Assembly (NCBI RefSeq): GCF_016545825.1
Contig: NC_052616.1
Span: 248,001-312,000 of the forward strand
Reading direction: 5' to 3'
DNA length: 64,000 nucleotides
DNA from: Eucalyptus grandis
Lineage: Eukaryota > Streptophyta > Magnoliopsida > Myrtales > Myrtaceae
Position numbers and translations under genes: made by a program. The notes beneath the pieces are model-generated. The model was not told where the DNA came from, did no database searches, and saw nothing but the letters and a program-made list of their open reading frames with translations. Position 1 is the stretch's first letter; the number at the start of each line of letters is the position of its first letter. Below, in pieces: positions 11,103 through 23,164 of this stretch.

Positions 11103-14057
11103 CCCCTGAGTCTCTCCTCTTTCCCGGGGGTCAAGAAAAGAAGGATCCGAACGTGGAAGGAAGGGAAGGCTCTCGGGATTCTGATTGAGAGATCCGGAAA
11201 AAGAGAAGAAGAATACGGGGGGGGGGGATAAGAAAGTGCAGAGAGCAGAGAGCAGAGAGCAGAGAGAGAAAGAAGGGAGCAACAAAAGAGACGGATAGGG
11301 GGTGGATTAGAGTTGAGGGAAAGGGAAAGAGAAGCAAGAAATAGGGTGGATTTGGTGGCGAAGAGGTTGAATCATACAAACTATGCACCGCAAGAAAAGG
11401 CAGTCTTGAATTTGGAAGCAAAGCAATAGATTAGGGAGGGTGGTAGTGGTAATGCTATTATGCTGTGGCAACATCTTTTTGTTTCGTATAATATTAAAGC
11501 GGGGCGCATGTGGATTGTTTTTACTTTGTCATTTTCTTTTGGTCCAGTTTTTGGTGATGCGAGGCTGTGAATGAGAGAAGGGAAGGGTGAGAAGCTCTTC
11601 TCGTGAATGACAAGGCTCCATGACAAGGACTTGGAGCCAGAGCCAGGCAAGCAGCCTCCATGGAAGTGAGGGAACAAAATACAAAACAGTAGATTCGTAC
11701 TCTCGTCTCATCACACGGATTACTTTACTTCTACCCACGCACGATGGAGTGGCAGTGCAGTTATGTATATGTCCACCATCTTGCGCGAACGTTAGTGAAG
11801 CGAGTATGGGGGGGCTGCGATGGGGATACCCTGCTCCTTTCGTGTATTTTAACCAAAAGACACCAAAGCAGTGTCACATGGCCACATGGCCTGTTCCCTC
11901 CTCCTGTCTCTCTCTTCCATCCATGAGGATTCCCATTCTTTAATCCGAGCTCTTAGAAATCTCCAATGGAGATGGGAGTAAATGAGCAATAAATAGGACC
12001 ATCCATCGGCAGGACCATCTTGGTTCTGTATCTATGAACCCATGAATTCGTGCGTTTTTCAGGAAGAGGTTAAAGAGAGAGCAGATGCTTCGAAGTCAAC
12101 CCGATGGAGACTAGAGATAACATCACCCATCGCCTTCCTCCTCTTCGTATCATTATTTGAATATAAAAAGAACCAATCGCGAAAGTCGCCAATGCCACCT
12201 CTTGATGTCAATTCTACGTTGATCCGTGCTCCCTATTCGCGCCCCAATTATTAATTAATCTTCACGGGGTAGGGCACGATAATGTTCATAATGTCAGTGT
12301 GCGACTTCTTCCCCGAGATGTCTAGTCCTTTTTTGTCAAAGAAATGTGTACTTTAATTGCCTTATACTCACAGGCATAATCTGTTCATTCCTCAATCCCT
12401 AAGTAACATCCATCCCCTGGGTCTTTTTACCCAAAAACCCAAAAAATGTATAGGGTTTAGTGCCTGAACATTTTATTAAAGCTTCAGCATTACCTGTATA
12501 ACTTGGTCAATAGATCCTACGTTATCTTTCTTCGGATGGACTTGCCACTTGGAAACTTGGAGGGACAGCTAGCTTTAGCCATGGAGCTCCCTCTCCTCCC
12601 TATGGTCGATTGTGCTAGCAATACATAGGTCTTTTTTTTTTTTTGTCTGAACGAGTTCAACAAAACATGCAGAAATTGCGGGTCTCTGGCCTTTTACGTC
12701 ATTCCCAAGTTTCCTTAGAGCTTCCAGATGGAAAGTTCATCGCCAAGCTACGGAGTCGACTAGAGCTTTCCAAATGTCAGCTTCACCGACGTCGCTTGAC
12801 TCCTTTACCGTTTTAAAGGCATGATTGCAGATCCATCAGGACGTAATCCATCGCTCGTATGTGATCAGATCACATGATCATTTCGGATTGGAGAGAAGCC
12901 CTGGGACCATCTCTGTACTCATACCTCTGATATTAGCTAGTGAGTCGGCTAAGCTAGGCCAGGGTGGAGATTACACTCGTGTTAATCAACGGCCAGGACG
13001 CGCAACCGACATCCCATCATGGTTCCGTGATAAGGACTGAACATTTGCACATAAACGTCCCAACCAACCGAACGCTCCTCCATCCTATCTTCTTTTAAGG
13101 AGCCCACAGGCTGTAGCTTGTAAAGGCAAGCTGCGGCAATATGCTTGGCGTTTTTGGACGCGTGTTGCCGGTGGCGGGTTCCTTTGAAGTCACTCCAAGA
13201 ATCTGCGCTGCTTCTTCTTCTTTTTGGAGGATGTGAGATTTGGTAGAAATCTTGCGGTACCAACTCGACTAAACCAACCCCACCAACTGAAACTATTCTT
13301 TCTCTCGAAGGAATCCCTCCCGTTGCTCATCGCTTGAGCAGATGTGATGAACTCAAATCAAACGGCCACCGTCCCAGGCCAGCAGACACCACGACATTAG
13401 TAAAGGGGAGCCAACAGAGATCAGTCCCCACCCTACTTGCAAATTAATGCACTTTGCCTTGACCAGACCTAACATCCACGATTTACCCTTTTTTTTTTTC
13501 TCTTTTCTTAGCTTCAAACAATGAGCCAAGATGTTTCCAGTTAATCAAATGACATGAACCCGTGGACACTGAGTACCGCCGAGTTTCACTTGTGGGTCAT
13601 ATATGGGCAGGTGCGCCTTTTGATTAAGGAGCATTAGGGACCCGCCTTCGCATTAATCAATGTGACTCGGGCCTGACTTGACTGGCTCCATTGGAAAATT
13701 CTGATCAAAAGGTTGGGCCTTCATGTCTGGGCTTTTCCGTTCTGACCTCACCTTGCTTTGATAGAATATGCACGGTTTCAGTGTCCTGCTTACGCAAGTG
13801 GCAACCCCCGGAGCTTTCTTTGCTTGCTTATTTTATCAGTAAGTTCTCGACTAATCAAACAATGAACTAGTCTTCGAAGATTTAATCTTTCTTAAAAGTG
13901 AGTGAATTTAAGTTGCTGTCAAAATAGAAAATATACAATTACACTCTTGAAATGGGTGGAGTAAGTGAAGAATCGCTTTGCACTCGCGTTAGCTATTCAA
14001 GAATTGCTATTTTTCTATAATTTATTTGTAATGATCATTAAAGTAAGTCATAAAAAA

Positions 14058-14672
14058 CTTGAGAAAATTACCAAAAAAGTCCTAAATCTATTGCAGATGT
14101 ACTAATTCAGCCATAAACTTTTCATTTATGCCGATATACTCCTAAATCTTTGAACAATTTGCCAATTAAGTCATGGACCTTTCAATTGTTCTAATTTAGT
14201 CCAAACATTCAATATATTTGCCAAATTAATCTTAAAACGTTTGACGATTTGCCAATTTGATAATTTCAATCAATTTTGATCGGAAAATATTGACGTCTCT
14301 ATCTAGTCAATATTGGCTACGAGTGAGAGCCCTCCCAGATCCAAGTGAGGGCCACTACGCCCTCACCCATGGTCGATGAGGGCATGGAGGCCCTCACATA
14401 CATTAGGCAAGGGGCACTGGCCCTTGCTTGTGCCTTACAACCTTCGTGCCCACACTGGCGAAGAGTAGGAAAAAAAGGGAAAGAAAAAGAAAGATGAAAA
14501 AAAAAAAGAGATAATAATAAAAATTCAAAAATTTGTCCCCTACAACATCGATCGTGTCATCTAGGATGGCTAGTGCTAACTAAGATCGCCACGTTAGCAT
14601 TTTTTGGCCAACCTTGAAATGACGAATCGTTAAAAAGTTTAGGATTAAATTGACACAATTAAAAAATTTAGT
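14058..14672. mobile_element. Decayed non-autonomous DNA element with subterminal repeats
   Basis: The left side repeats phrases such as AAGTCCTAAATCT, TTGCCAATTAAGTC and TTCTAATTTAGTCC. The right side carries the inverse pattern (GTTTAGGATTAAATTGACAC, AATTAAAAAATTTAGT). A GC-richer core with GCCCTCACCCATGG-type sequence sits between (14320-14460). No coding capacity is seen. Exact ends and target duplication could not be fixed. Confidence 0.5.
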
Positions 14673-14679
14673 CTCCTAG

Positions 14680-14985
14680 CTAGTCGCCAGCCTCGGTGTT
14701 GCCTGGGTGGGTGAAGCCGACCTCGCCATGGCTCGGCGAGGCTGCCCCCCTCTCCCCAAGGCCGGTGACCTCGTTGACCTTGGCCATGGCCAGTCACGAC
14801 AGTCGGCTAAAAGAGAGGAGAAGAAAAAAGAAAAAAAGAAGAAGAAAAAATGCAACAAAATTATTAATAAATAAATAAAATTATAAGTTACAAAAATATT
14901 TGGGGTCATACCAAATGTATATACGTTCTGGGAACAAAATTTTTATATAGTTATTAAACTCTTTAAAATACTCAGAAACTGTTGC
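14680..14985. mobile_element. Truncated MITE, same family as 44114-44999
   Basis: Consists of a GC-rich core (TCGGCGAGGCTGCC, GGCCATGGCCAGTCAC), an AAGAAG-type purine tract, and then GGGAACAAAATTTTTATATAG, TTATTAAACTCTTTAAAATA. The last part matches the inner right end of the element at 44114-44999. Its left end is missing. Confidence 0.55.
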
Positions 14986-17098
14986 CGATAATAGAAATAA
15001 AAGAAAAATCTGAAAAGAATTTGTTTTTGGGAATATATACGTTATCAAACGCATCATTTATCCATAAAAATGAAATTTGGACTTGATATTGTAACCAAAC
15101 GAGAGCGAGAGATAGCTACGCTGTTACCTATCTTTCGCAAAAGTTTGCACCAATCATCAGGCCAAATTGAGATGTCCTTGAAAGATTGAAAAGAAGGGAT
15201 AAAATCATTGTGAAAAGAATCTCTAGAAGAAATAAGTAACGACCAATGACCTGGCCCTTTCCAAAACAGCCTCAGATAACTCATTTTAGTCGTCCGAAGT
15301 ACTTTAAACAGCGTCATTGACTTCATCAGTGTTTTGGAACGTCATTTTCATTGGATGGCCGATTGAACCCGATAATCCGGTTCCATAATGATGGTACGAT
15401 AGGCAAGTAGGGCCTTAAAGGTGGTTCTTGCGGGTTTAACTGAAAAGGTAACTCTCACCAATGGCAAGTCACCATGTTGCTCCACCAAACTAATTAAGAG
15501 GCGTTGCACTACACCGATTCTATCATGTACGACGCTTAGTCATCATGCCTTTAGCTGAAGTAAAGTCCTGCTCTGTCGTCTTGGGCTAATACTTCTTTTG
15601 TGGGCTTATTCATATGATCAGAACAATGCGACATACATATCCATCAATCTTGGGGCCCGGCTGCTGAGCTTTTTCTAGAGCTTCTGACAAGCAAAAATAC
15701 AACACGCGGGTACCGGGAGGAAAGGCCGGTTCGGGAAAGGAGGAGTAGGTCACAAGTAATGGGTACATCAAAGCAAACCACTGAGCTTTTGGTGGGATAT
15801 TTTGTAACGTATAATTCAGTCTTAGAGAGCTAGCGAATTGGGGCTTTGAAGAAACACGAATATGAAACTTTGTTCCTCGGCAAAGCGTTCGCATCTTTCA
15901 TTTTCGCCAGGTTTCATTCAATGATTGGATCATTATAAAAACCAGCAATCGAGAATTCGCATAGTGTACTAGAAACTTGTCATAAATCTTGTTTCGATAG
16001 GAGTTATGAGCCTCCTACTGCCAATTCGGAAAGTTTGTTCCGACTGCTATACCATAGCCAAACAGTTCCCCTTTTACAAGTGTTTCAAGCCTTAAAAACC
16101 TTCATTCAGGTGTGTTTCCTGGTAATCCTCTATTTTTGGCCTAGTAGAACATGACCGCATATTACCACAGAGAAAATTAAATCTTCCAAGTAATTCTTTA
16201 TTTATTTATTTATTTATAAAACACATTATTTCCACATCATTATTTCTCTTTAATATCGAACGACTTTGTTGATCAACGATAAACACCTAATATATGTTAC
16301 TTATTAAAAAAAAAAACCTGTCTCTCACGCTGCACGATCTTATCACTCTTTTGAGACAATTGTTAATGTAAACTCTCTACTTCTATAAGTATTTCTTCTC
16401 CTTATTGTATTAGGTGGGATAATTTGATATAATACAATACGAAATTAATGGATGCAAACAAAAGTAAGACATTTGTATCATTCGATGCGAAGTATAACTC
16501 GGTGAAGAGATCGTTTTTATCAGTAAATTAATTCATTGTCTTGCGGTTATTCATTTATCAGACTACCTTTTATGGCTTTAGTTTGATAAAATGAACTAAT
16601 TCGATAAGAAAACATCTGTTATCTAAAAATAAAACGAAGCTTCTACAAAAATATGAGCTGTTATCTTCGTATGTAGATAAAATAAGAAAAGAACAAATAC
16701 ATAAATTGTTGTTAGTAGTGTTAAGAAATATACAAATTGACACGTGCCACAATATGTGGCAACCCCTTCTATACACATCATCGGGTAGTAGAATATAATT
16801 CATTTGGATGGATATTACCTTGATAATAACGTGAAAGTATTCTTCTTTAACTGTCTTAAATTCGATTTGTCGCATAATAAAACATTCAAGAAAATTTAAA
16901 TGATCTTTTCATATTGGGATCCAATTGGAAAAGTATAATGAAAGAATATTAGCGTGGAAATATATAGTAGAAGAATCCCAATACTGTATTCAAAAGATAA
17001 GTTGAAGAATAGAAGATAAATTTGTCTTCAATCGGATAAAAAATAAAGAGGAAAACAAGAATGGGGGAAAATATTGTAGGGCATCTTCTCTTGGTTGA

Positions 17099-17140
17099 AG
17101 AAAAAAAAAGAAAAGAAAAGAAAAGAAAGAAAAGAAACAA
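17099..17140. repeat. (AAAAG)n microsatellite
   Basis: A purine-only run of AAAAG pentamers preceded by a short A run. Confidence 0.8.
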
Positions 17141-18050
17141 TTCTACAAAGAAACTAGAAAAGGAAGAAAAACAAAATTCAAAGAAGTGGGGGTAGAGGTG
17201 CATGATTCACACCTGCCACCTCCAAGTTAAAAAATATGTAGCTGCAATTGGTGGATGCTCGGGCACTTCCTCTCTTGATACCCCACTCTAATGTGTTCTT
17301 TAAGATTTCTCCATTATTCCGGTTCTTTGTTTAACTTCTGAATTCCTCCACTAATTTGGGTATTTAAGGAGCACGGAGTACAAAATATATTGTTCAACTT
17401 ACCATATTTATTTATTTTTATTATCATCATCATCTAGAATCAATCAATTTCATGTTAAAATAAATCTTTTGCGGGCAAGTTGGCTATAGATTTCTTGAAA
17501 AATCACTAGTCCCGTCCATTCAATCGAAATATCTCAATCTTCTGTGATTATGTCTTATTCTTATTATGCACGTATGGGTGAAAGTATTTTCAGGTTTTCC
17601 CGTGACATGACGCATATTATTTTCGAGGAATCTATTTGTTCTTTTCGATATTTCAGGCAACTTTTGACATAATTTTATAAAATATGGATCGAGTCCCCCC
17701 ACCGCTCCCCCTCCCACTTGGTTACGTGACTGTAGAAGCTACAATGATAATAAGAAACGATCGTCGTCGTCGTCGCCGTCATCGCCAAATGACTTCATGT
17801 GATGGACCGAGTCTGATTCCAATTATATTCAATCGATTTTAGAATCACATTGAAGGTCAACTGCAATTTCCTATTATATTGCAGGTCAACTCTCCGCAGG
17901 GGTTCGTTCAACAAGCTCGATTGCCGTGGATTTATAATATGCTTAAATCTATATACCCCTCATAAGGATCGCAAACCAAGGAAGGAAATCAGTATTGAAT
18001 TGATAACATGCCCGCCCATTTAGTCGTAAATGAACTTTTTATGTATATTG

Positions 18051-18250
18051 TTTTTTTTTTTTTTTTTTTATGACTCGGAACCGCCGCCGCACTGGTGCGA
18101 TCGATGATATAAACTCGGGCGGCGCTAGCGCGGGGACCCACCTCCCATGGCGCCGCACTTAAGTCACGCAAATGCGACGGCGGTGACTCGAACCTTTCCC
18201 CAACCGGAAGAGGGGAGAATACCCGAACCAATGCATCCACAGCTTGTAAT
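18051..18250 (-). mobile_element. tRNA-derived SINE-like element
   Basis: Read on the minus strand, an A-box-like TGGATGCATTGG (18239-18228) is followed 45 nt later by a B box GGTTCGAGTCACC (18194-18182). A GC-rich body of about 110 nt and a 19-nt poly-A tail (the T run at 18051-18069) follow. The A-to-B spacing is that of a tRNA gene. No cloverleaf closes, so this is a pol III-type retroposon rather than a tRNA gene. Clear target duplications were not found. Confidence 0.65.
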
Positions 18251-19591
18251 AAAATTTTCATGGGTTTGTTAACCACTGAATGTACCGAGTATCAAGTCAG
18301 AACATTTGTCGAACGGGATATACAGGATGTGGCCTAAAATTTTGAACTTATCATTTAGACAAGTGAACTACTAATAGGGAAATCTAAAAGGAAAAGTTTG
18401 ATTATTATTATCTTCTTCACATGTGGTTTTTATTTATTTATTTACTATTATTTGGTGTTAAGAAAGAAATTTTCAGTGTAATCGACTAATGGTTGAATAG
18501 TAGATTAATAAATTCAAACTGATGAAATTATCTTTTATCTGATTTTTTTTTTCTAATTTTTTTGTAACCTTGGATCAAGTGGATTTTGGGGGAAAAGAGT
18601 TGTCATTCTCATTCTGTTTTTCTAAACAAATATGCTTCAAGTGGTATAAACTGTATCTAAAACAAGTGAAGTTTAGAGACAAATGATGAGGAAACAAAAC
18701 TAAATGAAATGTGAAACACACGTTTAAATTGAGTAAATATCAATTCTATCACAAAGTGAAGATGACATACCACTGAATTAATGCCAATTTATTGAAGTAT
18801 TATTGATCCAATTTCAAGCTCATAGTGAGGGACAGCATTTGTGTGACATACATATATATTTTCAATTAAAAGCTCACTTTCGTTTTAGGAGACATAACAT
18901 ACATCATTTGAGCTTAAAGCCTTAAACTGTGTATATTTAAAGACAAAACAAATAACAAAATGACTAAAATACACACACAAAAGAGAGGGGGAAATTAATG
19001 TTTTCGTCTGAATCCTGACAGGCCATAAACAATGCAGCGAATCGGAGGGCCGCGCTGCAAAGGGCAAGTCAAAAATGCAGTTTTTTTACGTTGGACCGCA
19101 GACCTCGGCATCGAAAGTACATACAGACGAGGGGAGGCGGTAAAGAGGATGGTTGGGGGAGTCTTAAAGGGTGGGAAGGGGATCCCGGTCGTTGATGAGG
19201 GAAGTTGATCCTCCACATCAACGCCCGAGAGGGTTCCAGCACGCAAGGGCTCGTACGGGAAAAAGTCAGATGGAATCAAAAGACCCTACTACCGGAAATA
19301 TCTAAAATAAAATATAATAATAAGCAGAAGGTCGTCGAGAGTCTCAACTTCCGGCCCCCAACCCTATATGCGCACCCGAATGCTGCTGAGCTGATGACGC
19401 ACGAGACGTAACGAACGCAAATCAAAGTGGGGGTGTGCAGGGCGTCGGTTGGATGCGGTTCTCTGCCTCCGGAATATATGAGCGAGCGAGGGAAGGATTG
19501 GTTGCGCCATCTCCCTGGGGGAATGGTTTTCCTCGGCTTTCGTTGGGAGGAGTGCGCATACCAAACCCGGGTTTCTGTTGGATTCGAGAAC

Positions 19592-19644
19592 GGGGGTGGG
19601 GGTGGGGGTGGGGTGGGGGGGGGTGGGGAGGGATGGTGGGAGGG
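19592..19644 (+). other. G-quadruplex-prone G tract
   Basis: At least six closely spaced runs of three to nine G (GGGGGTGGGGGTGGGGGTGG and onwards) lie on the plus strand about 1.1 kb upstream of the kinase start. Confidence 0.7.
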
Positions 19645-20750
19645 TTTTTTTGTTAAATGAGGGGGAGTTATAATGTTTGACCGGCGAGGCAGGCAGAGAG
19701 AGAGAGGGGGAAGGCAAATCGACTGACCGACTGACTTCTCATCCCAAGGAAGGTCGGCATCGTCGTCCACTGCTCATGGGAGAATAAACAAATGGGGGGG
19801 AAAAAGGGGTAGACAACGTCACCGGGAGCGGAAAAGAAGGCAATGATGACAAAACCTCACAAGTAAACAAACCGCCCCCTCCCCCTTCCCTCCATCCTCC
19901 CTGGCTACCTCACTCCTCCACCCCATCCTCCCATTTGACCAGCACCGCCACCACCACACCAGAGAGAGAGAGAGAGAGAGGGATTAGAATCTGGGGGTAC
20001 ACGTGTGAGAAACCTCCCTCGTAGATCATCACCACGGTCTTTGGGTTCGATTCGATTCGGGTCGAGATGCGAAGCTCATAATTGACCCGACCCGACTGTT
20101 TCCCTTCCCGACTCTCTCTGTCTCTCTCTTCCTCATTCCCCGTGTGTAATGGACTTTTGAAATGAGTAGATGTGCTGGGGAAATGTGAATTGGGGAGGTG
20201 GATGCAGGTGGGATCCTAATTCCATTTCCATTCCCATTCCCATTCCCCCCCTCCCCTCTTTCCACTCCCATCGCCACCTCCGCCACACCCCCCCACCATT
20301 CCCACCATTCCCACACGAAGAAGGAGAAGAAACAGAGAGGGAGGGAGAGAGAGAGAGAGAGAGGGACAGAGGGACAGAGAAGAATCAGACTTGCCGGGGG
20401 GTTTCCTTTTGTTGTTCCTGTCTCTTTTTCTCTCTCTCTCTCTCTCTCTCTGTCACTTCTCATCTCGCCGCCCCCTTCTCTCCTCTTCCTCTCTCCGTTT
20501 TGTCTGACTCTCTCTCTCACTCTGATTCTGGTGGAGAGAAAAAAAGAAAACGCTGCCATTCCATTCCCCCTATTTTATCGTTTTGCGGCCGTTTTTTGGG
20601 ATCTTCCTGGCGTTCGCCGTCAGATCTGCTCCCTCCGCCCATCCCCTTCTCCACCGTCTGATGTAGTCTCTCTCGATCCGTCCGTCCGTCCGTCCGCCCC
20701 TCCGTCCTCCTCTCCTTATATACCCCTCTCCCGCCGGCAGGCGGTCCGCC

Positions 20751-23130
20751 ATGGGCCAATGCTACGGCAAGACCGCCCCCGCCGCCCCCTCCTCCTCCGA
20801 CCCCGTCGCCGTCTCCGTCTCCGTCTCCGTCTCCGTCTCCGGCGATCACAATCCCTCCCAGCCTCCCCCTTACTCCTCCTCCACTCCCTCCCACGCCCGC
20901 CATGGCAGCACCACCCCTGCCCGCCCCTCTAACCCTAGCCCCTGGGCCAGCCCCTATCCCCACGGCGTCGGCGTCTCCCCGTCCCCGGGGAGGGCTACCC
21001 CGCGTCGCAAGTTCTTCCGGCGCCCCTTCCCTCCGCCCTCCCCTGCCAAGCACATCAAGGCTTCTCTGGCCAAGCGCTTCGGCTACATGTCCCCCAAGCA
21101 CGGGACGATCCCCGAGGAAGGCCGCGAGGGAGATGTCGGAGCGGGAGGTGGTGGAGGGGCGGCGGGGGCGGGGGCGGTGGCGGCGGAGGCGGAGGCGGAG
21201 GCGCAGCAGCTGGATAAGAGCTTCGGGTACAACAGGAACTTCGGGGCCAGATACGAGCTCGGGAAGGAAGTCGGGAGGGGCCATTTTGGTCATACTTGCT
21301 CTGCCAGGGGCCGGAAGGGCGACCTCAAAGATCAGCTTCTCGCCGTCAAGATCATCTCCAAAGCTAAGGTACCCACCTCTCCTGCTGTGTTTCGCATTAC
21401 GTAGCTATTATACCGGTGCGCATTTCGCGAGTACCTTTCCGTGGGTGCCCGAATTGCGGAGTTATTGGGACTGATGTTGATGCTAGTGAACGAATTAGTA
21501 CCGCATCGACTTTTGCCTGATATAGAGGCTGGCATTGCGTGATTCAATCCAGGCATGCATATCGCATCCCGTTGGGTTTTCAATCTGTTCACTGCTTTAT
21601 TCCGGCTTCAGAGGTTTAAGCTGTTGCTGCATTCGAACGTTTTTAAGTGTGGACTCCAGTTCTTGTTGAAATTCAGGACATTACTGACTGCCCCGTTATA
21701 GTTTCTCTTGAATGTAATACCTGTAGCCAATGTTGCTTCTGAGGTCACTGTCTATTGTCCGTGCACTGCCATTGTTAGTCACAATAACAGTGCCTGATTG
21801 CCGTAATGTATGCAGGTTCCGCTGTCAAAAATAAATATGTCCTGGCCTTGTGAACATTAAGGATATTTCTGATTATTGTACTTATATTAAAAATGCGGTC
21901 CATAAAATTACAGGATTTGGGCATGATCGATATGGTTCAGGGTAAAATACATGGCATAATAGTGTCTTGAAATCATTTGGCTGTCGTAAGTTTGCTGAAA
22001 CTGGGAGATGCACTGTCGGTTTGGCAGAAGTTCTATGTGCTATTCTTTAATTTCAAGTATATATTGTGCCGGAAGTTTTTACCACATCACTTCATTGGTT
22101 TTGCCATGCTTGATTGTATGGTTAAAGTATCAGTCCTCTTTTGCAGGTGCGAAGTAGGTTTAATGTAATTGCGTTTCTTTACTTTCTTTTTAAATGTTAT
22201 ATAATCGCCATCTAAGTCCTATCTGAACTTTTGTGGCAGATGACGACCGCAATATCAATTGAAGATGTCCGCAGGGAGGTGAAAATCTTGAAGGCTCTAT
22301 CCGGCCACAAGCACCTTGTCAAATTTTATGATGCATGTGAGGATGCCAATAACGTTTACATAGTCATGGAGTATGTCTTTTCTTTTTGTCCCTTACTAGT
22401 TACATCGTGGCTAAAGCTGCTTTTGTTTCTTATTTTCAAAAATATTTCGCCCATGATGGGGTTAGGACTTAAGGATTTTTACTTTGGCTTTTTGATTGAA
22501 TTATTATGATAGTTCTATTTAGCTATCGAACTATGCCTATGGAAATCATTGAGGAATGAGGGTAACGAGCTGTAGAAGAAAGGCATGCCAGAGATCTTAC
22601 TATGTTTTGTATTCTTCCCAATCACATGCAATAAACTGGAAGAGTGGAAAGAATCTACACAACTACCGAGTTACCAAAATGTCTTTGACTATTGGCATCT
22701 GACAATTTTTTGATTTTGTGTCTTACCAGATTGTGTGAAGGTGGGGAACTTCTTGACAGAATTTTATCGAGGTTGGGATCATTCATGAACATATGTGGTT
22801 TTGTTGTTATATGCATAGTAAATAAGACCTTGAAAAGTTATCTCCATTGTTGCTACAGAGGAGGCAGATATGCCGAGGAAGACGCGAAAGTAATAGTTGT
22901 GCAAATTCTTAGCGTCGTCGCATTTTGTCATCTGCAAGGTGTTGTGCATCGTGACTTAAAGCCAGAGGTCTGCTATCATATTCTTAGTCTTTATTATGCT
23001 ATGAAAAGTCTATTCAGCTTTTTCTTTCATAATCTTATGATCCTGCCAGGGTTTTAACAGTAATCACAGGTTTGCATGACTATGTCTGAACGCATGTAGG
23101 GACCCATGCTGTGTGTTTTTGTGTGTGTGT

Positions 23131-23164
<34 letters not shown>

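Larger units (their letters stand above)
11103..20750. other. Intergenic region between RopGAP and the kinase
   Basis: No gene is supported. It contains the RopGAP leader and promoter (with an iterated GCAGAGA heptamer near 11236-11265), scattered poly-T and poly-A tracts, a decayed DNA element (about 14058-14985), an (AAAAG)n run near 17100-17130, a SINE-like element (18051-18250), a G-rich tract (19592-19644) and the CT/GA-rich upstream region and leader of the kinase gene from about 19.9 kb on. Confidence 0.5.

Noticed and set aside
20198..21293. Long open frames overlapping the kinase exon 1 on both strands
   Set aside because: Low-complexity products of CT- and GC-rich sequence; the kinase frame is the one with conserved motifs.
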